A stretch of DNA of 64,000 nucleotides from a virus. Location of the stretch: IMG/VR virus record IMGVR_UViG_3300033153_010610, positions 22,969 through 86,968 of that record; one strand, 5' to 3'. The notes under the pieces were generated by a model. It was not told the origin of the DNA and did not search any database. It saw only the letters and a program-made list of their open reading frames with translations. Below, one piece after another: positions 42,501 to 49,869 of this stretch. Each line of letters opens with the position of its first letter. Position 1 is the first letter of the stretch. The position numbers and the translations under genes are program-made.

Positions 42501-45500
42501 CGGTCAGTTGCTCATCGGAAACACGACGGGCAACGTGTTCGCCTTGGCAACGCTGTCTGGTGCTGCCAACGAAATAGACATCGTCAACGGCGCTTCGTCG
42601 GTCACGGTAGGTATCGTCAGCAGTCCTGTCTTCAGTGGTCAGCCGACAATCAGCGACTACACGCTTGCTGGGCACACCCACACCAACGCCGCTGGTGGTG
42701 GTCAACTCGACCACAACACGGCGCTCACTAACCTCGCAGTAGGCGACGTCCACACGCACTACGCGCTGTTGGCTGGACGGGCTGGCGGACAGGCGCTCTA
42801 TGGCGGTACCGCTGCTAGTGATGATTTGTGGTTGGGATCAACGTCCGACTTTGGGACGAAGGGTCATATCTACTTTGGTAGTGCATCAGCCTACGACGAG
42901 ACGAATGATTCCTGGGGTGTCGGAATCCTGACTCCAGATTCGGGAGTCGGATTGGAGATTGTGCGCGGAGGCTTGCAGGCTACCCAGATCAAGTTGCGCA
43001 CAAACACCACTAACCTCACTAACAAGTATTCTCAGATAAGCCAGGGTCACTACACAAACGCGAATGATGATGTGGCTCTGATTCGTGGCACGTCTAACTC
43101 GTCGAACAGCATCGTCTCCATTGGAGGCGGGAATTCTGACCTCAACGCGGCCACCCATCTGTATGTGTACACGGCGGCGAATACGGCAACCACGACCGGA
43201 ACACTCCGACTCTCAATAGACAAAACTGGGCTCACTAGAGTCAGCGACAGCGTCTCACACGCGAGTTCACACAGCTTAGCCGCCAACGACCTTCTCGTGG
43301 AAGGTGATGTTGAAGTAGACGGGACTGTTTGGCTGGATGGTGGCGCCAACCTCAACTCCACCACGCTGGCCGGAGATGACGCTGTCTCTGGAAATCTGAC
43401 GCTCTCGACCACATCTAACGGTACCAAGGGCAACTACATCCTCGAGGACTTGACCAGCAATGGGTTCGTCAAGACCAGCGGCGGGACTGGTACGCTCAGC
43501 ATATCTGCTGGGGTGGACCTGGCCGCAGACGTCACGGGGATACTCCCGCTGGAGAACGGAGGAACGGAACTCGACGCCAGCGGTGTCACCAACGGTCAGT
43601 TGCTCATCGGAAATACGACGGGGAACGTGTTCGCGTTGGCTACGTTGTCTGGTGCCGCAAACGAGATCGACATCGTCAACGGAGCGTCGTCGGTCACAGT
43701 CGGCATCGTCAGCAGTCCCATCTTCGGTGGTCAGCCGACGATCAGCGACTACACGCTTGCTGGGCACACCCACACCAACGCCGCTGGTGGCGGACAACTC
43801 GACCACAACACGGCGCTCACTAACCTCGCAGTAGGCGACGTCCATACGCACTACGCGCTGTTGGCTGGTCGGGTTGGTGGTCAAATCCTCATCGGTGGGA
43901 CAGCCGCTGGGAACGACCTCACTCTCCACACGACCTCCAACGTGTCTAAGGGTAGCTATTTCCTGACCGATCTGACGACCAATGGGTTCGTCAAGACGGG
44001 TGGAGGTACAGGACTACTCAGCGTCTCTACAGCGATCGATCTGACTACCGACGTCACGGGCATCTTGCCTCTGGAGAATGGTGGAACGGAACTCGACGCC
44101 AGCGGTGTAACCAACGGTCAGTTGCTCATCGGTAATACGACGGGGAACGTGTTCGCGTTGGCTACGCTGTCAGGCGCCGCTAACGAGATCGATATCACCA
44201 ACGGGGCGAGCTCAGTCACGGTCGGCATCGTCAGCAGTCCGACCTTGTCTGGTCAGCCGACGATCAGCGACTACACGCTTGCTGGGCACACCCACACCAA
44301 CGCCGCTGGTGGCGGACAACTCGACCACAACACAGCGCTCACCAACCTCGCCGTCGGCGACGTCCATACGCACTACGCGCTGTTAGCCGGAAGAACTGGC
44401 GGGCAGACTCTGTACGGCGGTGATGCCGCCAGTAACATCTTGTCGCTGAACAGCACATCTCACGCTACCGAGGGGTACGTGAGGATAGGGGACTCCGGAT
44501 CACCGTCTCACACGTTGACCAGCGTTACGGGCTCGCTTTTCGTAAATGGAAGGCTTGAAGTCGACAATATCGCGTACTTCGACAACAGCCTGTTCGCGTA
44601 CGGATCGTCGTACTTCTCTGGCGCGGTGAATGTTGCGGACGACATAAAGCTATCATTTGGTGGCGGTTTTGACGCCTCGCTTGAGTGGGATACCGGGCAA
44701 ACTAGCGATTCCCTACTGCTTGGCCTTGGCAACACCAGTCGTACGTTTATTGTCTGCGAGACAGTAGACATGGGTACGGATTTCGCCCATGCCGCACAGA
44801 CCAACCCGACGCTGTTCATCCAGAGTTCAGATGCGACCTCTGTTGCTGACTGGATTAGCCTCGCGCACGACCAGACAGACGCCGTCATCGCTACCGGTTC
44901 CGGAGACCTGTCGCTGCAGCCTGCAACTGGAATAGTTGCAGTAGTTGGTGGCGCGAGCATTGTACATGCCGCTGAAAGCGAACAGCTTGTTATACAAACC
45001 AACAAGACTAACAACACAACCAAAACAGGCAGCCTCTCGGTTGGACATTACACCAATGCCGAGGCTCCCCTGCTTATTGCCAGAGCAGCTTCTGGTTCTA
45101 CTGCAAGCACGATAACTTACGGTGGCGGAGACGCCAGCTTTCACGCGGCTACTCAACTCAACTTCTACACCACCACTACTATCACTGGTGGTGCCGGCAG
45201 CCTGCGCATGAGGATCTATGATGACGGGTACATCCTCTTAGGTACTGCTGCCCCGTCGGCAATTTCTTCGCCCGGTTCCGGTGACGTCGTCGTTGGGTCT
45301 GAACTCGAAGTGAATGGGATGGCCTGGCTTGAGGGCGGGGCCAACATGCTAGGCACTACGCTATCAGGAAACACCACATCCTACGGAGACCTGCAACTAG
45401 AGAGCACCACCCATGCAACGAAGGGAAACATCTACTTCGGGTCAGAATCTACATATGCCGAGACTGCTAATCGATGGGGAATCGGGACCTTAGTTCCTGA

Positions 45501-46572
45501 TGTTGCTTTGGATATTGTAGAATCTGCTACGGCAGCACATATACGTATCCAAAGCAACAGGACCAATTCCTCATCCAAAAGTGGACGAATAGCTATAGGG
45601 CACTACCTGACCGCTGAACAAGACATGGCCGTGTTTTATGGATACTCCAACGGCTCTAAGAATTACTTGTGCATTGGTGGAGGAACCACGGCCTTCAATG
45701 CCGCTACAGATGTAAGACTCTACACAACGGCTAACACGACAACTACCACTGGAACTCTCAGGCTCTCTATAGACGAGACTGGGCTTACTAGGATTAGCGA
45801 CAGCGATGCTCATGCTAGTAGCCACTCTTTAGCTTCTCTCGACCTCCTGGTAGAGGGAGACGTCGAGGTCGACGGCACGCTGTACGCTGATGGCAACACT
45901 CATACGGACGGATTTGAGATGGTCCCGAAGTGGACTGGGTCTTGGTGGGCTGAGCCCGGATCCACTGCTATTAATGGGGGCGGTGGTTTGGACTGGCCAA
46001 CAGTTTCCGCTAGTTCGACTCTTGGGGCGACAGATACAGCAAAGGATACTTTTTATTATCGGATTGGTACGTCATCGGTAACCAATAATGCGGCGACTAT
46101 CACTGATTCTGATTCCACACTTTTCGACGACCAAAGCAACCTTTTCTACTTTGCCGACATTCGGATGCACACTTCACTCTCTAGCATCAGAGTCTGGGTT
46201 GGGTTGTGCTACAACATGCCATCTCAGAATGACACCCCGTCCTCGCTTGGTTCGACTTATGATACGTCTGCCTTTAGGTTCTCGTCTGTTACGGATACTA
46301 ACTGGAGAGCTGTAGTCTCCAACGGGACAAGCACCTCGACTACAAATACAGGAGTAGCAGTAACTACGAGCACTTGGTATCGAATGGTCGTCCATCACGA
46401 TTATGCTGCCGGCCAAGTCAAATTCTACATAAATGAAACGTTGGTAGCCACGAAGAGTAGTTATCTTGCCAACAGTTACCTGAGACCGTTCATCAGCGTC
46501 ACTACCAAGACTACTACAGGGAAGTACCTCGGAATTAACAGAATGGTCCTACAGCATAAGAGGATTGCCTAG
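39532..46572 (+). CDS. giant tail fibre with internal repeats and C-terminal lectin-like domain
   Basis: This is a 2346-aa fibre. The N-terminal 80 residues (QNYDRLEEWWQSVAKQLRSL) attach to the baseplate. Four copies of a module appear: ILPLENGGTELDASGVTNGQ, LLIGNTTGNVFALATLSGAA and NEIDIVNGASSVTVGIVSSP. Three are followed by HTHTNAAGGGQLDHNTALTN and HTHYALLAGR. Later modules (ASSHSLA, LLVEGDVEVDGT) also repeat. The last 220 residues form a jelly-roll-type domain (STWYRMVVHHDYAAGQVKFY), similar to the end of the 52437 gene product. It binds the host surface. It starts as ATGA with the spike gene. Confidence 0.8.
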   Translation: MTTDSDVLGTAIRDQLVTDGHIVNPATLKGDALRSHMRTQNYDRLEEWWQSVAKQLRSLTDSVTASDVSSDAFDEVTATNVQTALEQLGNASSIRVAALNGPQFNTVQEVFDITLSAGIVSGGVITDDGDGTISVSAGVGFIRATDSDTAEVLAFSFSAESGTLVNLVDNSLNYVYVEYNAGVPRIVSAATEPTNHNMNVVLGSVHRAGTNLHPTDRRERVGNIAHRLSERMIGVDGLTHQTGGIVGATGVRNLSATAGTWWLGLNEITSRAFDTSVGVFPDTLITFYRDGAGDWTVFTDPQVDNTQYDDGSGVLAALGVNRYGVHWIFIGVDDHIYSIFGRGNYTLNQANDSDAPVDLPPHLQENHGALAAKVIIQESAAAVTSIESAFITKLAFGGVTVHADLTGLVAPVDDHTQYVHGAGRAGGQVIIGGTGAGDDLTLQTTSNAAKGSYLFSELTTNGFVKTSSGTGALSVSASVDLTTDVTGILPLENGGTELDASGVTNGQLLIGNTTGNVFALATLSGAANEIDIVNGASSVTVGIVSSPVFSGQPTISDYTLAGHDHSNVAGGSQIDHTVLTSKGTNTHAQVDSHIADDSIHDSFPQNFWNGSVLETISLAFTEAAGTIYANLEGDGATDITCRFAGVDYTFDATPIATLALTAGTDTVPVKNYIYLTEAVGVITLNKSTAGFPATPFCPIGEVILQSAASFAVDGAFSHQNWTDHMGSAPASGNGHLSHLNKKLRALGTIWNSGVVPTLTIDVAPTPDDVFFSCTAGVVFQLHTQSFPALDMDAASDPLYVVNEPGTAYNQITNINTLTQDSAGVGLKKYFNVVIWASASKSGSGNSQLFMNLPSGSYNSSADVIADGSRYTNFTIPEDFGGTGFLIAAYALYNLGNTWTLIQTQDLRGQIPGNIAGGGLAPTQVFQDDQFLIQDDGDTTAQLAFQISGVTTLTTRTVTVQDTDGTMALLQAGVLPLAHGGTAIDSSGVTNGQLLIGNTTGNVFALATLSGAANEIDIVNGASSVTVGIVSSPVFSGQPTISDYTLAGHTHTNAAGGGQLDHNTALTNLAVGDVHTHYALLAGRAGGQALYGGTAASDDLWLGSTSDFGTKGHIYFGSASAYDETNDSWGVGILTPDSGVGLEIVRGGLQATQIKLRTNTTNLTNKYSQISQGHYTNANDDVALIRGTSNSSNSIVSIGGGNSDLNAATHLYVYTAANTATTTGTLRLSIDKTGLTRVSDSVSHASSHSLAANDLLVEGDVEVDGTVWLDGGANLNSTTLAGDDAVSGNLTLSTTSNGTKGNYILEDLTSNGFVKTSGGTGTLSISAGVDLAADVTGILPLENGGTELDASGVTNGQLLIGNTTGNVFALATLSGAANEIDIVNGASSVTVGIVSSPIFGGQPTISDYTLAGHTHTNAAGGGQLDHNTALTNLAVGDVHTHYALLAGRVGGQILIGGTAAGNDLTLHTTSNVSKGSYFLTDLTTNGFVKTGGGTGLLSVSTAIDLTTDVTGILPLENGGTELDASGVTNGQLLIGNTTGNVFALATLSGAANEIDITNGASSVTVGIVSSPTLSGQPTISDYTLAGHTHTNAAGGGQLDHNTALTNLAVGDVHTHYALLAGRTGGQTLYGGDAASNILSLNSTSHATEGYVRIGDSGSPSHTLTSVTGSLFVNGRLEVDNIAYFDNSLFAYGSSYFSGAVNVADDIKLSFGGGFDASLEWDTGQTSDSLLLGLGNTSRTFIVCETVDMGTDFAHAAQTNPTLFIQSSDATSVADWISLAHDQTDAVIATGSGDLSLQPATGIVAVVGGASIVHAAESEQLVIQTNKTNNTTKTGSLSVGHYTNAEAPLLIARAASGSTASTITYGGGDASFHAATQLNFYTTTTITGGAGSLRMRIYDDGYILLGTAAPSAISSPGSGDVVVGSELEVNGMAWLEGGANMLGTTLSGNTTSYGDLQLESTTHATKGNIYFGSESTYAETANRWGIGTLVPDVALDIVESATAAHIRIQSNRTNSSSKSGRIAIGHYLTAEQDMAVFYGYSNGSKNYLCIGGGTTAFNAATDVRLYTTANTTTTTGTLRLSIDETGLTRISDSDAHASSHSLASLDLLVEGDVEVDGTLYADGNTHTDGFEMVPKWTGSWWAEPGSTAINGGGGLDWPTVSASSTLGATDTAKDTFYYRIGTSSVTNNAATITDSDSTLFDDQSNLFYFADIRMHTSLSSIRVWVGLCYNMPSQNDTPSSLGSTYDTSAFRFSSVTDTNWRAVVSNGTSTSTTNTGVAVTTSTWYRMVVHHDYAAGQVKFYINETLVATKSSYLANSYLRPFISVTTKTTTGKYLGINRMVLQHKRIA
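40981..44390 (+). repeat. four near-identical DNA repeats within the tail fibre gene
   Basis: Copies begin near 40981, 42450, 43528 and 44050, each about 240-340 bp. Stretches around AGCGACTACACGCTTGCTGG and ACCAACGCCGCTGG are almost identical between the last three copies. They encode the ENGGTELDASGVTNGQ module. They are suited to homologous recombination within the gene. Confidence 0.75.
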
Positions 46573-46628
46573 CCAAAGATGCGGAGATAGTCGATAGCCG
46601 TTAGAATGCGCCCAGAAAGAGGGAGGTC

Positions 46629-48461
46629 ATGCCACAATTTGTACTAGACCCGCTGGACTCAATCAACCTGGCTTTTGCTTTTGAGATTGTCCCGATTGAT
46701 CCCAAAAAGGGATCCAATTCTCCGTTTGGGCAGATCTCCAATCCAGCCACCGCACCTTCTCTGCAAGAGCGCACCCTCTTCTTGCTCTACATCAATCCTG
46801 AGTCCTATCAATGGAGCCGTCCTGGGGCGGTGTCGGTTCAGCCTGCTCAAGGAATTGTGTTCACAGACGATGTCGGAGCGGCAGTACAGAACCTGACGAT
46901 GTCCGGCCGATTCGGCGCCAAAGCTCGTGTTGCTCACAATCGATATGGCGAGAAAGCTGTCTTGACAGGGAAAGAGCAGTTCCTTGAGTTCGAGGGTTTC
47001 ATTGATGATTACCAGGAGCTCCGCCGGAACGGGCAACAAGTAGAACTCCGCTTCCATGCGTTTGCTTATGGGGACCATTTTGCTGTCGTTCCGAAATCGT
47101 TTGGAATGATGAAGAACAAGCAAACCAGGATTGGTTCTCCGGCATACCAATTCCAATTGCAGGCTTTCCGTAAACTCGACGAGGGGGATGGCCCTGTCTC
47201 GTTGTTCGAGACTGGTGTATTCGGGTTTGTTTCAGACCTAGTTGGGACGGTCAGCGGGTATGTAGACACTGTCACCATTGCAACAGCACAACTTGGCGCC
47301 ATCGTGAGCCTACCGCGGAGATTCCTCTCGCTCATTGACCCGCTGACTGAATCTCTAGAGGTCTTACTCTATGAGATTGGAGATGGGTTAGCCGAGGTCG
47401 AGAACTGGGATGGCTTTAATTTCCCTGCTTTTGACCGCATCACTCAGTTGTTTGATTCGACCCTTGCCCTATTTGAGCAGAATCTTCATTCCTCTGGAGA
47501 TGATACGGGTGCTGCACAGACGGCATACGACACGCTCGTTCCCATGGGGGACGCTCTGTACATCCTCCAGGGTATCTCGACTAGTGTCAGTGCTCGAGGG
47601 ACTCGGGCGGAGCGTTGGGGTCGTCAGATCGCATTGGACGTCGGCGTCTCTGATGAGACGGCTCAACTCTATGCTGATTGGATTTCTCCAGACGGTGGAA
47701 GTACTGAAGATGGTGCGGCCACGGCATCTATCATCGGCCAGAGGTTGCGGGTCGGGTCCATCCCGACGTTTGATGCCAGCGTGACTCAGATCGACAGCAC
47801 GTTGTCTAGGATGCGCCAGTACAGGGGGTGGTTACCGTACATCCTCTCTGAGAATGAGACGTTGCTGTCGATTGCCGCCCGCCAGTTTGGGTCGGCACAC
47901 CGATGGCTAGATATCGTTCTCGCCAACGACCTCCACCCACCGTTCATTGGACCTGGAGAGGGTTCAGCAGACGTGGGAGATATCATCCGGCTGCCCACGA
48001 TTGGGGGCGGCCCGTCGATTCCATTTTCAATTACAGTCGATGACCTCCCAGAGTTGAACCGAAATATCGAGAATCGCATATTCGGTGTAGACTTGAAAAT
48101 CAGTGAGGTGGGAGGAGCCATTGATTTGCAGATTGACACAGGGTCTGCAAACTTGGACTACTCAAACATTGAGGGCTTCGATTGCTTTGTGCAGCGCCTC
48201 GACAAGATTGTCCTGAAGACAGAGCGTGGTGACTTTGTGCTATTCCCGAGTATCGGTGTGGTATACCGCATCGGAAGCCAGAATCTTCCAGAGCAGAGCA
48301 TACTGCTAGTATTGAGTCTGCGTGAGGCTCTCTTGGGGGAGAGTGCTGTTCGGAGAATCCGGAACGAGAGCGCCATCGAGCAGGCAACCGGAACAATCAT
48401 CGAGTTCGACGTTGACACGTTCGCTTCCGGACCAATCAAAATTCAGCGGGCACTGGCATGA
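46629..48461 (+). CDS. LysM-containing baseplate protein
   Basis: This is a 610-aa protein. The N-terminal part is strand-rich (ERTLFLLYINPESYQWSRPG). A LysM domain occurs near residues 395-450 (LPYILSENETLLSIAARQFG, HRWLDIVLANDLHPP), followed by VGDIIRLPTIGG. LysM domains bind peptidoglycan; in myoviruses a LysM-bearing gp53-type protein joins hub and wedge. GGGAGGTC lies before ATG 46629. It is directly followed by the J-like gene, overlapping as ATGA. Confidence 0.75.
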   Translation: MPQFVLDPLDSINLAFAFEIVPIDPKKGSNSPFGQISNPATAPSLQERTLFLLYINPESYQWSRPGAVSVQPAQGIVFTDDVGAAVQNLTMSGRFGAKARVAHNRYGEKAVLTGKEQFLEFEGFIDDYQELRRNGQQVELRFHAFAYGDHFAVVPKSFGMMKNKQTRIGSPAYQFQLQAFRKLDEGDGPVSLFETGVFGFVSDLVGTVSGYVDTVTIATAQLGAIVSLPRRFLSLIDPLTESLEVLLYEIGDGLAEVENWDGFNFPAFDRITQLFDSTLALFEQNLHSSGDDTGAAQTAYDTLVPMGDALYILQGISTSVSARGTRAERWGRQIALDVGVSDETAQLYADWISPDGGSTEDGAATASIIGQRLRVGSIPTFDASVTQIDSTLSRMRQYRGWLPYILSENETLLSIAARQFGSAHRWLDIVLANDLHPPFIGPGEGSADVGDIIRLPTIGGGPSIPFSITVDDLPELNRNIENRIFGVDLKISEVGGAIDLQIDTGSANLDYSNIEGFDCFVQRLDKIVLKTERGDFVLFPSIGVVYRIGSQNLPEQSILLVLSLREALLGESAVRRIRNESAIEQATGTIIEFDVDTFASGPIKIQRALA

Positions 48462-49858
48462 CGATTCGTAATCCTCGGATACTATTTCGTGGCGAGCGTG
48501 AGCAGGCCATGTTGAATCGGGTCGTAGCCCGCACGACATTGAATGACACCCGTGATGCCTCGATGCTGCGAGCCATCCTGTCGGCCGCGGCTGCAGGCGA
48601 CGAACAGAACGCCATCAAGATTCTCTCGCTTCTCGATCTGTTCTCAATTGATCGAGCCGAGCGTAATGACCTGGATGAGCGGGCGGCTGACTATGGCGCG
48701 GTCTTGGGTGGAAACCTCCCGCCACGTACTACTGGGCGTGCAGCCCAGGGATCTCTTGAGTTTGTGAGGTCGTCCTCGAGCGGCGTCATCACTATCGCAG
48801 CAGGGACACGAGTACAGCGCAGTGGGGGCGGCAGGCGGATCGCGGCCGTCACGACGGTGGTTGGGACCATTGCGGACGGGGCTACTACATCTGGATTTGT
48901 GACGGCTGTCGCGGAACAGACAGGGAGCGACACAAACAGCGAGCCTGGGACATTCACCAAACTCCTGTCTCGGACTCCTGGTGTAAACTCAGTGACCAAC
49001 TCAGTTCCCTTCATTGGCGGGGAAGAGACTGAGTCGGATGGGAGCTTCCGAGAGCGGATCAAGAACTACATACGGAGCCTTCCGCTATGTACACCGAAGG
49101 CCTTTGAGGCGCTTGCTCTGCAGGTGGAACTCTCCTCAGGTCAACGCGTGCTCAGCGCAAAAGCTGTTGAGCGAGATGACCAGCCGGGCCGGGGCATCCT
49201 GTATATTGATGACGGGACTGGTACTGTAGCGGCTGGTGCCATACAGCCAGCTTCCGGCGAGACGGTGGTGGCTGTCGCTACAGGCGGCGAGACCCGGCTT
49301 CAATTGCAAAGATACCCTGTAGTCTCTGAGATGGCGATCTCAGTGATCGTCAATGGCACATTGCAAACAAGGGACGACGACTACTTCCTGATGCCTGGAA
49401 CTGGGGCAGTCCACTTGTCTGAGACGTCATTTCCGATAGGCCTGACGGCTGCTGACACGGTCACGGCAAGCTACAGTTATTACACAGGGTTGATAGCTGA
49501 GACCCAATGGCGAGTGGATGGGCGGGCAGACAGCCCCGTACTCTACCCAGGATGGAGAGCGTTCGGCGCGCATATCCTGGTGAAACCACCCATCACCCAA
49601 TTCATCACTATTGATGCTGTCATCACAATGAAGCCTGGATATGTACGGTCCACGGCTGCCAGTAGGGCTAAGGCTGCCATCAGCCAGTACATCAACTATT
49701 TGCCCATTGGTAGTGATGTCATCAGGAACGAAGTAATTGAGCGGATCATGGTTGTCCCGGGCATCTTTGATCTGAACTTGACAAGCCCGAGCTCGAATGT
49801 ACCCATTGGTGATACCACGGTCGCACGTGTTATCGCGGCGGGTCTTCTCATTCGGTAG
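48458..49858 (+). CDS. baseplate J-like wedge protein
   Basis: This is a 466-aa protein of the baseplate J family (P2 gpJ, T4 gp6 relatives). Landmarks are GVITIAAGTRVQRSGGGRRI, then TGSDTNSEPGTFT, GVNSVTNSVPFIGGEETESD, FRERIKNYIRSLPLCTPKAF and the C-terminal FITIDAVITMKPGYVRSTAA. It forms the wedge ring around the hub. The start ATG 48458 overlaps the LysM gene stop. Confidence 0.85.
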   Translation: MTIRNPRILFRGEREQAMLNRVVARTTLNDTRDASMLRAILSAAAAGDEQNAIKILSLLDLFSIDRAERNDLDERAADYGAVLGGNLPPRTTGRAAQGSLEFVRSSSSGVITIAAGTRVQRSGGGRRIAAVTTVVGTIADGATTSGFVTAVAEQTGSDTNSEPGTFTKLLSRTPGVNSVTNSVPFIGGEETESDGSFRERIKNYIRSLPLCTPKAFEALALQVELSSGQRVLSAKAVERDDQPGRGILYIDDGTGTVAAGAIQPASGETVVAVATGGETRLQLQRYPVVSEMAISVIVNGTLQTRDDDYFLMPGTGAVHLSETSFPIGLTAADTVTASYSYYTGLIAETQWRVDGRADSPVLYPGWRAFGAHILVKPPITQFITIDAVITMKPGYVRSTAASRAKAAISQYINYLPIGSDVIRNEVIERIMVVPGIFDLNLTSPSSNVPIGDTTVARVIAAGLLIR

Positions 49859-49869
49859 ATGAGGAAAGT

